Origin: Pelargonium cotyledonis
Lineage: Eukaryota > Streptophyta > Magnoliopsida > Geraniales > Geraniaceae
DNA: 64,000 nucleotides
Direction: 5' to 3'
Assembly (NCBI GenBank): GCA_036897625.1
Contig: JAYMTA010000028.1
Coordinates: 1 to 64,000 of the forward strand
The stretch's first letter is position 1. Every line of letters starts with the position of its first letter. Position numbers and translations under genes: made by a program. The notes beneath the pieces are model-generated. The model was not told where the DNA came from. It ran no database searches and saw nothing but the letters and a program-made list of their open reading frames with translations. Below are positions 36,421-47,744 of this stretch, one piece after another.

Positions 36421-38189
36421 AAATCACTGCTTACTTTACTAACTACGTTGGAAAAGCAGACAAGAAGATCTAAATATATATTTTAATACTATTTTATATA
36501 AGTAATTAAAAATGCCAGCTTTTGTTCTTCCTCACTAGGACATAAATTTGGTGTTTCTAGATATAAGCTTTGTAAGCCGCGTCTAGATTTCTTCTGAGAT
36601 TTTTACTATCTTTTCATTTCCTCAAATGAAGTATACAACTTCAAAGTATATCTAAATTGCTATAAGACGGTTCAACTTGTGTAAGTTTGTTCTACAGCCC
36701 AAAGAGGGGGCATCCCTTAATTATTGTTTTTACTACTAGATACTCGAGTCGTTTTCTCGGACTAATCCCTTCACTTTCAAAAATATGTAAGGTAATCTCG
36801 TGGATGATTACAAAATAGAAAGATCTAATATATCTACTGAATTCTTTAATTAATACTTGTTATTTGAAAGGGACTTTACTAGTAACAGCTAAATACCTCT
36901 TATGAAACTAAATATCTCTTGTAACAATAAGTTTTTATGCTTATTATAAAGCAGCACAAAGCTATAAGGCGCTTTTTGCCCCTACTTATTATCTAAAATT
37001 AGGACACCCTCTCCTATATGGAAACTCTATAAGGGTCAAAGAATAAACCCTATTCAGTCTTAAAAGTAAGTTCTAGTTTAGGCAAAAAGAAACTACAAAA
37101 AGTAATATCAATTAAGTTATTGAAATGGGGAGTCCGTTAAATAGAACAGAACGAAAGAACAAGATACGGGAATATTCTGAGAAAGGAAAGGTGGGGTACT
37201 GAGAATTAAGGTATACGATTAAGAAGTAGCGTAATATTGTAATGATATCCAGTGTTGTAGTCAGCACTTTACGCTAAATCTTGTATTACTTTTTAACTAG
37301 AACAGTGAGTAATTAAAATAAATACTTGATATCTTCTTAGGATCCTAAAATAAGAATCTTTCCTAGCATTTCCTAGTAGAACAACTTTAAGAATATTGCT
37401 ACTTGCGGATCTCTCAAGTCGAGTTGTCTCCTGATTGATAAGTAAGGAATAGGGGATACAAATAACTGTTCCTGTAGTAAAAATACTGAAAAGAATAACC
37501 GCCTGCCATTAATTCTTTGTAATATTACTAGAAAGGGGTATTTGCTAAACATTTAGTATTGTAAACTAAGTAAACCTAATCTAAAATATAGCTTCGTTTG
37601 CTTTAGCAGTTTTCGTAGATAGGAATGGAAAATCGTTTAATACGTATTTAATAATATAGTTTTAACTAGGATTTGTTTTCATAAATTAAGGAAAAGAGAT
37701 CCAATACTCTGAGTCCCTTGTCCGCCCGAGCTGTAATAAAAAGAGTGGGTTTTTTATCTAGCAATAATTAATCGAAGACCTTATGTAATACTAAAAAGAA
37801 AGGCTGATCCTTTTAAAGGTGTCCTTTTTATACATATTAACCAAAATAAACGATAAGGAGGAGGGCTTCCTCGATTGTATTTAAAACTTTTTATTTACTT
37901 GTTGTTGTAAACTAGAGTAGGATTAAGAATATAATCCAAGAGAATTATAAAAGAAATAGAGTAAGTGCTGGATTCCTTTGATTCTGGTGCTTTATTACTA
38001 CTACTTTATACAAGAAATCCTACTAACAGGGTACTTCTATTTTTACTTCCCCTTAAGACATTACACGGAAACCCTGTGCTTTTTAGAATAATACAAGTTT
38101 AATAAAATTAATTACTTAAATACAATTAATATATCTTGACAATGCCTACTAACTCCTACGAGGATTCTTTTATAACACGATCCTGGGGG
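36421..38189. other. gene-free spacer
   Basis: No gene or RNA was seen. GGATTCCTT occurs at 37970-37978. Confidence 0.45.
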
Positions 38190-38240
38190 GTAGAGCAAAC
38201 GAGTCTGGGTAAGAATACCGTTGGTTCGAGTGCGCTTAGC
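38183..38240 (+). pseudogene. tRNA-like remnant
   Basis: GGGGTAGAGCA is followed by 27 bases and a loop TTCGAGT, so the tRNA spacing is kept. CTGGGTA in the middle could be a Pro-type loop. The anticodon and T stems do not pair. Confidence 0.35.
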
Positions 38241-40079
38241 TACAAATTGTAACACATACGTAACAAAGCCGTTAAAGAAAGTTCAACATTTATGAAAAAC
38301 AGGAATAGGAATTAGAATTACCTAGATAGAAAGATTAGAATCTAGTTACAATCAATAGAGGCCCCCTTCTACTTTAGAGTAGAGGGATATTTCAAAGTTC
38401 AGCCACTAAATTAATATTAAGAGAGCAGAAGTAGAAGAATTTGATAAGCAGAAAACGGATACAATATTTTCTTTCTATAGAATTTCCTCTTGTGCGTAGT
38501 TAGTAGATTGACTTTATGTTTATAACTCGTCCTATTTCTGATTTTCGTCTGGCTACGAGAAATTCTGTATTTTTGAATAATCAAAAACTGCTAAAATCCG
38601 AGTTAAGGAGATTCTATTGGTGGTGTATAGTACAGGAGGATACTTTAGTATATGTATGTTCCGTAAGCGCGCATTCCCATCGCTGAATTCTAAAGAAAAG
38701 AAGTTCTTTAAGAAATTGGTAATAGATTAAGTGGATTTATATCCTTTTTTTTATTATAATGACACGATTCGAACCCCTGGCCAAAAGCTCCTTAGTTCTT
38801 TGATAACCCCTTATCCTATTGTAGTTATCTGAACCAGATTACTAAAAACTAAGTAAATTGCAAATGTAAATCCTACATACCCAAGTCTTAAGTACGTTTA
38901 TAAGCCACAAAACAATATCCAAAATACAAAATACAGAGGGAAACCTTGTAAGCGTATACTACACTCGGTAGAACTTCTTTCTATGAATTTCAGTAAAGAG
39001 GGCTCTAGTGTATATGATTTTGTGAAAGGTAAAGAAGAAAGCAAAGGGGAGCAGCAGACCTATAATTAAGGGCTTAAATAACAGGATAAAGGAGCTTCGG
39101 ACTTATAGTTCAGGCTTTGTTTCGTAGTGTTTTGAAGTATTCTAAGTGTTCGCTATTTACTTTAAAGTTTTGGACTGAGCCTTATTTTACAGTACAGATT
39201 GGGTATTAAAATATGGGTTTGATAATTTTATAAGCAGGAATTTTTTAAGAGATTTTAAAGAATTCTTTCTTATTGGCTTTTAACGAATTATCAACTTCAG
39301 GACTCTTTTTCATTAACTGCTTATCTCTCTGAAACTGAGGAAATCTCGCTTGGTTAGACTGTCTTCCTTGTCTTGATCAGAAGTGGACTTGAACTCATAG
39401 AATTTCTACTAATTTTTTTGGATCTATCATCGTCTGGTAAAAAGCTAATTTTGTGTTCTTATAAAGCCGGAAGAATACGACCTCTTTTACTTTTTTGTTT
39501 TTTGTGAAGATACCCTCTTATAATGGATTCTACTAACTATTTCTATTCCCCCCTTTAGTTTTAATTTAGTAATAACGGGGCCTTGTGTCATACTTTGAAG
39601 CTGTCAGCTTAGAGTTGGTATCTTCTCTTCTATATTTTATCAAAACAGCTTTAATCAAAAGTTTTATAAGTTTATCCGCTAGTAGCTCCTTTTTATTCAA
39701 TCAAGTAAGGGTGTTTTTATAGTCTGTAATTCATCTCTTCTTTTTTAAGTACTTCAAGTGGTTAGGAATAAAAAAAGGTTCCTATAAGTATTCTTTTTTA
39801 TAATAGAAAAACACTAGTCTTTATACGTATACAATAATCCCCAAGATATTTTACTGGAGAAGTCTTATAAGTAAACTCGTCTTTACTAGTTTTTTTGGAG
39901 AGTAGTAGGATATTATTACATACAGTGTATAAGATTCCTTCCAGCAACTCGTAAGCTAATTCTTTTAAAAGCTTAGTATCTGTTAAAGAGTCTCCTAAGA
40001 AAAACTACAAAAAGTCTAAATAAAGTTAACCAACCAAACCCATTTTTAGCAACTAAGATACCTTTTCCTAGAATATGAA
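38241..40079. other. spacer with one T-arm-like fragment
   Basis: On the minus strand near 38762-38780, AGGGG with loop TTCGAAT resembles a T-arm, but the stem is only 3 of 5. No other landmark of a tRNA is near. Otherwise empty. Confidence 0.35.
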
Positions 40080-40720
40080 ACTGGCTTAAATTAACTACAA
40101 TACAATTGGGACATAGGCAAGAAGAGTACATAGGTATAGCCGCCTCCTAACAACAAGAAGAAGAGTATGATACTGCTACAGAGTATAGCTCATAAGATAC
40201 AGATACCGATCAGAGTAGTAACAAAAGCGGGTATGGGTAAAATACAGCAGGTTGTTAAGAAAGCAAGTCAATAAGCAAATAAAGAGTGTTTGTGTTCCTT
40301 TAGTGTATGTAGGTATAACTAAAACTACTACTTGTAATAACCTTCCTCTGTTACACTACGGGAGGAATGCCTTAATATCTCTATCCTCTAAGGCTACTGA
40401 TCTCTTTAACGATAAGAACAAAAGACAGGAGGTAATAACCTAAATACAGGAATCTAATACAATAGATATAAGACTATAATAGGTATGTATATCCTATACT
40501 AATAGAAAGACCTTGGGGAATATAATAACTCCTACACTTCCTAAGTAAGATAGTGAATACAACAAGTAGACTAAGTCCGAGTTCTAGGACAGGGATAGAG
40601 AAGAATACTAGCTACCATATAAGAAGAGAAGTAAGGCTCATAAGACGAAAGGCCATAAGACAAAAAGTATGAAGACTCATTTATGACTCATAAGGAAAAC
40701 TATAGTTCTTGAGAGGATAG
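40080..40720. other. compositional island IV
   Basis: About 640 bases, A/G-rich on the top strand, with words such as AAGAAGAG, ATAAGA and AGTAG. It largely lacks the spacer punctuation motif. Read from about 40252, one frame is open for 63 codons and then continues with TAA/TAG but no TGA, giving lysine- and arginine-rich text. A relaxed code could make this look coding, but the statistic is weak. It could be a decayed basic ORF or a repeat element. It shares texture with 54.6-55.3 kb. Confidence 0.4.
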
Positions 40721-42170
40721 GTCTTTTCTAAAGGGGGTATGGCTCAATTCCCTAGTTTTCACAGAGTATGTCTACGTGAATAAGTAAGAAGCGGCAGGTT
40801 CTTAATTGTATCTCTTTAGTAGATGCTAATTATATAGGGCTAGGTGTAGTACAAACAGAGCTTTTCCCTCCGTGGGAAAGGGTATCTATCCAGAGTTCGT
40901 TCAAAGAATGTTTAGAATTTCCTAAATCTAATCATGTATCCGTATGGAATAACTGGGGTCACGCGGGTGGAAGAGAAGCAAACAGCAAAGACTGAATATT
41001 TACTGAAATCTTTTCAATGATATAAACTTTTTCAGGCATTCTTAAGCGTGGGTTTGGACATTAACTATTACCTCGCTATCAAAATGTATACAATTAAGTG
41101 TATAACTCTGACTTTTTTGTTGTGTAAAGCTAAAAGTAGCTTATTATAGAGTAAGGTTTTTATTAATTTATCCTAATATTTCAACTCTCAATCCCATAAA
41201 GTCTAGCTCTAAAGTTTCATGGTGGACCTCTCCTGAAGCGATTGCTTTTAATCCGTCTTTGCTGGTTGGAGACATCTTCCCCGTTCAAAGGCCGCGTTTT
41301 AGGCTCTAATTTTAATACCTGATATGGAAGCCCCTTTTTTATAAGACAGAAAAAACAAGGATATCCCCAAAATCTTGGGTCTTAGATAGTTCTAAGTATT
41401 AGGAATGATTTCAAATTTAACAGGGCCCCGCTTGAACCTTTGCCATGCTCACTCTAGGAACTCGTGCTTTACCGTTTGAATATACTCTAAAGATCTTAAA
41501 TACTAACTTTTTAATAAACTATATTGCAAAGTACTCGGGATGATCTATTTTTATATAGGATAAAAAGTAAACACAAAATGAATGAAATAGATAAGTAATA
41601 GAATTCCTTTTTGTTTGTAAAACCTTACAGAATTAAGGGATTCCTTGTTCCTCAGTACTCAGTAGTCAAAGCAATAAAAAGGATGATTTCCTCAATATTA
41701 AAAATAAGAGGTTACGATTCAGCGCCTAGAATACATGTAATAAGGGGGTTGTACTAGAACAAATAGGGAAACTCTTTACTCACAAATACTAATGTAGGAT
41801 ACTACAGCAAGGAGAACGGGCTTCCGGCATGAGTATTTGCCCTTTGAATGTCACCCCTATTACAGTTTAAAATATAGCATAGGTTAAACAGATAGGGTGT
41901 TTCACAACTCAAATATGTCCTTCTTTCCTATGATAATAGAAACTTAAAAAGTTGTGTATGAATAACTTAGTTAAACACGGTGTACAAGGGATCTCTTACA
42001 GGGATACTTTACTGCCGAGCCCTCTCTTATCCAACGGACATTACACCCTTAAGATTCATACTACGGCTATACTGAAAGTTGGCTCTAGAATGACAACAAT
42101 TTCATATCTATCCTTTTAAAAGAGAGCAGTAACCCTCTTATCCAAACTCGTTATTTTCCCGGTCTACGGT
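40721..42170. other. gene-free spacer
   Basis: A lone GCTTGAACC near 41429 looks like part of a minus-strand T-loop without stems. GGATTCCTT occurs at 41638-41646. No gene. Confidence 0.4.
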
Positions 42171-42171
42171 T

Positions 42172-42240
42172 CAAGGGTTTTTCAAGTGGTAAAGCGCGCT
42201 TTTTTGTATAAGCACGCAAAGGGTCAAACGCGCAACATCC
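42172..42240 (+). pseudogene. trnQ(UUG)-like remnant
   Basis: TTCAAGTGGTAAAGC matches the D-arm of plastid trnQ (CCAAGTGGTAAGGC). It is followed by GCTT, an eight-base loop TTTTGTAT containing TTG, and AAGC, a short anticodon hairpin with one extra loop base. No T-stem can be drawn downstream, where GGGTCAAACG stands in its place. Confidence 0.4.
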
Positions 42241-44438
42241 AAGAATTTTCATATAATTTTTCTGGGTTAGGGGCCGCTTATTAAAACCTTATACTCAGCG
42301 AATTTGTACGAAAAAGGGGTCCGCTCATTGTTTTTACTATCCGTATATCAGGGAACCCGCTTAATATACTTAAAAAGAGTTACTCTAGGTTTCCTTTAAT
42401 AATTTAAGAGCTCTTGCGTGTTTACTTGTTCTAGCTATAGGTGTTTAGACCTTTTGGAATTCTAGTAATAAGGTAGCCAGGTAAAGCAGTTTCTTTTCCT
42501 TTTCCATTGCCAATAAGACAAGATTTCTCGTTCGAAGAGTATACTCTATAAAGAGGGGCCTTTACTTTTTAATAAACAAAGGGGGTAGTAATGCTTAAGT
42601 TTTGCTTCTCAGTTAAGGAATAAAAAAGGACTTTTGTAACTTCATTTAGGAAATTGCTCATATCTTAAAAGAAAAGGCTGCAAAATCGCTTATATACAAA
42701 AAGGATTTATCTCAATCAAGTCTGCTTTGGTAATAAGTGTATAAAATTTGTGGTGTTAATGAGAGCCCTAGGTCGTCTTTAGCTATCTAGGACTCCTTTT
42801 ATAAGATAGTGAGTCAAAAAAACAGGGTAAATACTTTTTATCTTAATTTTCTTAGGATTGAGCAATGTCTTTATTACTCAGCACGTAAAGGTTCAAGTTG
42901 AAAAGTTCCCGGGTGGCAAAAGCAAAGGAATCGCCCAGTATAGCACAACAGTATACTTTTTACCTGATCGAATCCTAATTTTTGAATCTGTAACGTCTGT
43001 ATTCTAGGAAGTCCTTATATTCCTATTAAGCATTGCCACTCTAATTCTACTATACTAAATACACAACCAAAAGTATACGCCGGGTTATTTATATCCTAGT
43101 ATTCCATTACTGTAAAAGGCAATATAGCACTTTTTTTTCCATAGTAGGATCTAATCTACTAGCTAGTAATTCATTAGAGAAAAGATTTCGATACAATTTC
43201 TAAACAAAAGAAAGAAATCACTGACCAATAAAAAAGAAGGGGACTACTTAACTTTTAGATAGTTTGATCTCCCCTAGCTTTCATTGGCATATCACTCTTT
43301 AATTTGTAACATGAATAACCCTAGAAATAGACTGAATTCTAGCATTTACTTCTGAGCGGACATAATTTGATAGTGGATACTGCGTATAATAGCTTGCCAA
43401 ACTTTTGAGTAAATCTCCTAGATGAGCTGGAGTTTCTGCTTGGTTGAGAATAAACTTTCCTAAAAAGAGACAATATCCATGTAAAAAGCTAAGAGTATAA
43501 CACTGGGCTCCCAAAACAGAGAAGGCCCTTTCTCGTACTCCAACTTTTAGTACAAGGTCATTTTACTTAAGAGGCTTTACCGGTTTAAGAGTCAAGTTTA
43601 AGGGTTAGCTCCTTGACTAAAAGAGTTCTTTTTTAAGGGATTTATAAATAAAGGAGTGTACTAACTATAAGAAACGACCCGCTTGAAAAGTTTTAACAAT
43701 GAGAAAGAGATACCCCGAAGCGGTTTTACAGAAGAGAAGAGACTTTCGGAGGTAAATATCCACGGCAGTTGAACTAAGGGTAGGAGTGGTTATACAGGAT
43801 TCTAAGTAGGAACTCGTAACAAGCAAAAATCTAAGGGTTAGATATTAGAGAAGAAGTAAAGACCCAAGGTGAGAGATAAGTTGTTCCTATTATCTTAATT
43901 CTGGATGTTAAATTTCATAAAGCAGGGATTCTAAAACATAGGAAATATTGACCCTATAAAAGAAAAGTCTAAAAAGGTATAAAAACACCTTAACGAAGTA
44001 TCTAAACTCACAATAAATGAAAGGTTAGCTAGTAAGTTCAGCCCTTTTTTTTTCAAATGAATACAGATTCGTTTTATCTTTACCTTTTTGAAGCTATTAA
44101 AAAGTATAATAAATTTAGAGCGTATAAAATAAGGTAAACCTGGAAAATGTTTAAGAAATAGCTTGCTGTTATAAGATATCCTGTTCTCAGTTAAAGAGCA
44201 TAAAAGAAGTAAAGCCTCCCCATTCAGTTAAGTTGTTAAGTTAAATAAGGAATTTTAGTAAATATAGAAATAGGGGTCCTTGGTATAAATCAGGTACCTA
44301 AACGATAGATTAAAAAAGGGAAAGATTGTATAGTAACTGGAATCCTTATTAGTTGTCCTTAGTCGTTTTCATCAGTTTTTTATCGAAACAGGTTTACTGA
44401 AAATGTAATATCTATAAGGAAGAGTTGCTCCTGTAGTC
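42241..44438. other. gene-free spacer
   Basis: A T-loop-like AAAGGTTCAAGTTG at 42887-42900 has no closing stem. A minus-strand frame of 71 codons (43299-43514) matches no family I know. Nothing else. Confidence 0.35.
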
Positions 44439-44509
44439 TATACTAAATGGGACTTGAACTCATGTATTCCCTGCAGCTACTTGCCCAAAATCCAATTAAA
44501 ATTTAGTAA
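44439..44509 (-). pseudogene. tRNA-like element, near full length
   Basis: On the minus strand, acceptor TTACTAA/TTAGTAT pairs 6 of 7 and is followed by A73. T-stem ATGAG/CCCAT pairs 4 of 5 with loop TTCAAGT. The interval from acceptor to T-stem is 39 bases, close to the canonical 41. The D region has TTAATTGGAT, but neither a D-stem nor a clean anticodon arm can be drawn. It shares TTAATTGGAT and AGTAGCTGCAGG with 19241-19288. Identity is unreadable. Confidence 0.45.
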
Positions 44510-44728
44510 GTCGCTGTCTAAACGGGGGGCTTATTTATGAGTCTTATTACATTATCTATGCTTTACCTGGTTTCAAATAAAGAGACAAGGCTGTATAAAA
44601 TTCTAGAGTAGTGAGTGGAACAATTTTTCAAGTCTTAGCTTTTAGGGTAATCCGGAGGCTCTAAAGCCTATATTTGTTAAATCTGAAGCTTTGGGAGTCA
44701 TTTTGTATAAGTAGAGAATCCAGTTTCT

Positions 44729-44745
44729 TAGTGGCCGAGTGGCAA
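44729..44745 (+). pseudogene. trnS/trnY-type D-arm fragment
   Basis: TAGTGGCCGAGTGGCAAA is the D-arm text of tRNA-Ser or tRNA-Tyr (GTGGCCGAGTGG). No matching T-arm or acceptor follows at the right distance, so it is a fragment. Confidence 0.4.
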
Positions 44746-45142
44746 ATTCAAATGTACTTTGACTTAAATTATCCTTTTAAATAAGTTTGAAACTTAACCA
44801 AATTAAGAAGGAAAACTTACAATGACAAGCTACTGTAATAGTAAATTTTTACTAAACCAGAGAGGGGTCTTAGTTTAACTAATCCTAGAATCGCGCATAA
44901 AATTTAATACAGAGATGTTAGCTTTTTGGAAAGTTAAGAGTTCAATTTACTAAAAATTATCAATTTTTCTTATATTATGTATGCGGTGTTATTTATGTGA
45001 CAGACTATAGTTAGTAGAAAGATTCCCTTTAGTTTAGATCCCTCTTATAAAAGCGTATAATATCCGGTTATAAAAAGGACATGTCTCGTGCCCTACTTTA
45101 AACTTAATGAGAAGTCCAGGGCTGGGGTTTTTTGTTCAAATA

Positions 45143-45163
45143 AAGAGGTTTATCTAACAAAAA
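45143..45163 (+). repeat. 21-base exact repeat, copy 2
   Basis: Identical to 19783-19803 in sequence and orientation. The neighbours are unlike those of copy 1, apart from an extra A/T context. No gene is linked to it. Confidence 0.7.
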
Positions 45164-46104
45164 CTTTAAGGCATACAGAGAGTTACTAAGCAAAAAATCA
45201 GACTTAGTGGGAAAAACTAACTCCGTTAACAAACAATAAGTTAGCAAACTCTACTGAAATGCAGAAGACCAGACAATAAATACTAAGTAGCTGTATAAGA
45301 GAAGAAACCCTTACTCCTTACACTAGAAGAATTTTATGTATCGCTTCTGCTATTTGCAAATCCCTATAGGACATCGCACGAGAGACCCTTTATTTACCTG
45401 GGCAAGAAGCACCCCTTTTTGATAGGAATCCTAAATTGTACTCTTTAAGATTTTCTTGTACCTATAACCTATACTCATAATAGGAGAGTTAATACCCTTT
45501 TGAGCCCTCTTAATAATCAGTAAATTCTGTAGGATCTAAACACCAACGCATGCATCCTTATTTTCTAACTTTTAAGGCTGGTCCTGGGAATACTGAAATT
45601 AGAAATAGATCCACAAAAGCATAGAGTTTTAAATCCAAATGTTCCCTTTTGGAGAACTTGCAGGTTGCCCGAGCGAAGTCTAAATCAGACTCCTTGTTAA
45701 TATAATAGTGAAATTTAGACTTTTTTGCTAGGGGTAGAAAGATGAAATATACCTCTTAAAACTCATATTACTATCGGACTTAATGTTTATAACATAATAA
45801 ATCTCTAAGAATTGGAGGCTTATAACCTTAAGTAAACAATTCCTGAATTAGATATAGCATTATCCTAGTCGTCGAATAGCAAAAAAGTTCCTGTGGATTT
45901 AAAAAAGTAGTGAACGGGCTTAGATTAGGGTTAATTCATATTCATATAGAAATCTTTATAGTATATTAGATAAAGAACTTCTCAAGTCGGAATTTTGGAT
46001 TCGAAGCTTCAATACTAATATATAACAACTCGGCTTTAGAGATTTGCTTGCGTTTGCACGGGGAGGCTTTTATTCCAAAAAATAATCAAAAAAGTCAGTT
46101 TGAC
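45164..46104. other. gene-free spacer
   Basis: No gene or RNA was recognised. Confidence 0.4.
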
Positions 46105-46180
46105 ACATAAGAGCAGGACTTGAACCTGCGACCATACCTTCAAACGAGCCGCATTCTACCCAGGATTGTAGAGTTCTCCT
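46105..46180 (-). pseudogene. tRNA-like element, perhaps trnK
   Basis: On the minus strand GGGTAGAAT-G is followed by exactly 27 bases and the T-loop TTCAAGT. The T-stem GCAGG/CCTGC is perfect and the variable region TGGTC is the usual text. The loop CGTTTGA holds TTT at 34-36 but G at 33. The anticodon stem pairs 3 of 5. The 5' acceptor (CTAAGGA at best) pairs 5 of 7 with TCTTATG, only with an enlarged D-arm. This is a decayed tRNA; Lys is a guess. Confidence 0.45.
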
Positions 46181-47670
46181 TAGTAAGAAAACCTAACAGA
46201 ATAGTATAAGACATAGCAGCAGGAAAAGAATATATCTTAGCCTTTGATTCTAGAGAAGTTTAAGAAATAGAGGGTAGTAGATTCCTAGCTTTAGTCTTAG
46301 TTAAAACAAAATACAATCTTAAGAGTTTGGTAGTTCGGAGATTCTGGCTATTTCGACATATTTGGTAAATTAATCTATTATTAAATTTCTTGTTTCGGCA
46401 GCCTCTAATACTGGACACCTCCTAAACAAAACACAAAAACATTATGATTTGACTTTTTAGAAAGAAACCTGCTTCCTTCGGTAGGTATTAAGGTGTCAAA
46501 GTCAAGCTATTGGATCTACATTAAAACTTTGTATAGAATCTAAATCCTCGTAATAATAGAAGCAACAATATTGATTATCTAAGTATCTTTGTTTATTAAT
46601 GCCACTTTACTAGTATTAAGTTCGATAAATTTAGAAAAAGGTAATGCAGCCCTTGAAGAGCCTCCTTAAAATTTTAATTTCTCCCTATATTCAAGTCTTG
46701 TTTTTAGTAATTACGTTAATACGGATCCCATATCTGTTAAGTACCTTCTTAGCATAACTGGCTAGATGTTTACTAATGAAGCTGCCCTATTATAAGCCCT
46801 TTACTTTTTCAAAAAAGTCTAGTTTTTCTCTCTAGGATACAGGTTATCAGCAGAAAATTACATAGAAGTACACGAAGACACCCATGCTTTTATAAATAAC
46901 CCAATTCTCAAAAACGAAAGATCTCTTGATTTCCACTACGAAATTAATAAGGGATATAAGAGGGGTCTGCGTTTAGTAAAGTAAAACGCAAGAATTAACC
47001 GATACCATAAATTGATAACTGCTTAGTATCAAAATAGATACTAGTTAGGCTTAGGTACAAAATCTTCCCGGTGGCCCCTTCCCTTAATGAGTTTGATCTA
47101 CTATGAGCCTATTTTATACTCAATCGGTGAAATTCAATGAGTCTTTGCTTGCCCCTCTGCTTTTTATGTATGACTACTAAACTAACTTTTTGATGCTTTA
47201 GGTTAAAAATGAGTCAAACCTTAGGGGCTCTACTAACAATTCCTAATAAACAGGGTATTACTTAAGAAAGTTCGTATACTCTTAGGAAAATACTCCGCGA
47301 ATATAGAAAAGAGTCTACATCTATGAAATAGAAAGATCTCGCTTTTTATTGATTCCTTTAGTTATTCTCACGCAGTCCTTTCGCACATTTATTGGAGTGT
47401 TATACAAATGTAAAGTAATTCTTAATAATAATAAATATATCAAGTAAGGGTACAAGGTTACTCTTAAACAGTACACGATTTACTTCTGGAAAATTCGCTT
47501 TACTATTGAATTTATTTGCCAATTTTTCTTTCCCTTCTGCTTGTATTTTACCAGGGACTGCCCATAAAAGAAATTGCGTTTTCTTTTAAGAACGTGTTTG
47601 AAGTCGGGTTAATCCTAGGATTTTTATAGTCTTCTGTACTTTAAGTAGCACGGGGTCCGGGGCAAAAAAA

Positions 47671-47744
47671 GAACTCTTTACAAGTTGAACCTATGACCAG
47701 AATATCAATTACTATCTGTTCTACCCAGTTGAATTTTAATACCC
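47671..47744 (-). pseudogene. tRNA-like remnant (Gln or Asn type)
   Basis: On the minus strand ATTC-AACTGGGTA-GAAC gives a D-arm with 3 of 4 pairs. It is followed by A, exactly 27 bases ending TGGTC-ATAGG, then the loop TTCAACT. A one-base shift gives an anticodon arm ATAGT/ATTCT with 4 of 5 pairs and TTG in the loop, which would suggest Gln. The T-stem no longer closes and the acceptor is lost. Confidence 0.4.

Noticed and set aside
40252-40700. Coding under a code with TAA and TAG as sense codons
   Set aside because: TGA-free runs of 110-175 codons in islands are not improbable given six frames and 64 kb, and both TAA and TAG stay frequent in every frame. No conserved protein was recognised under such a code.
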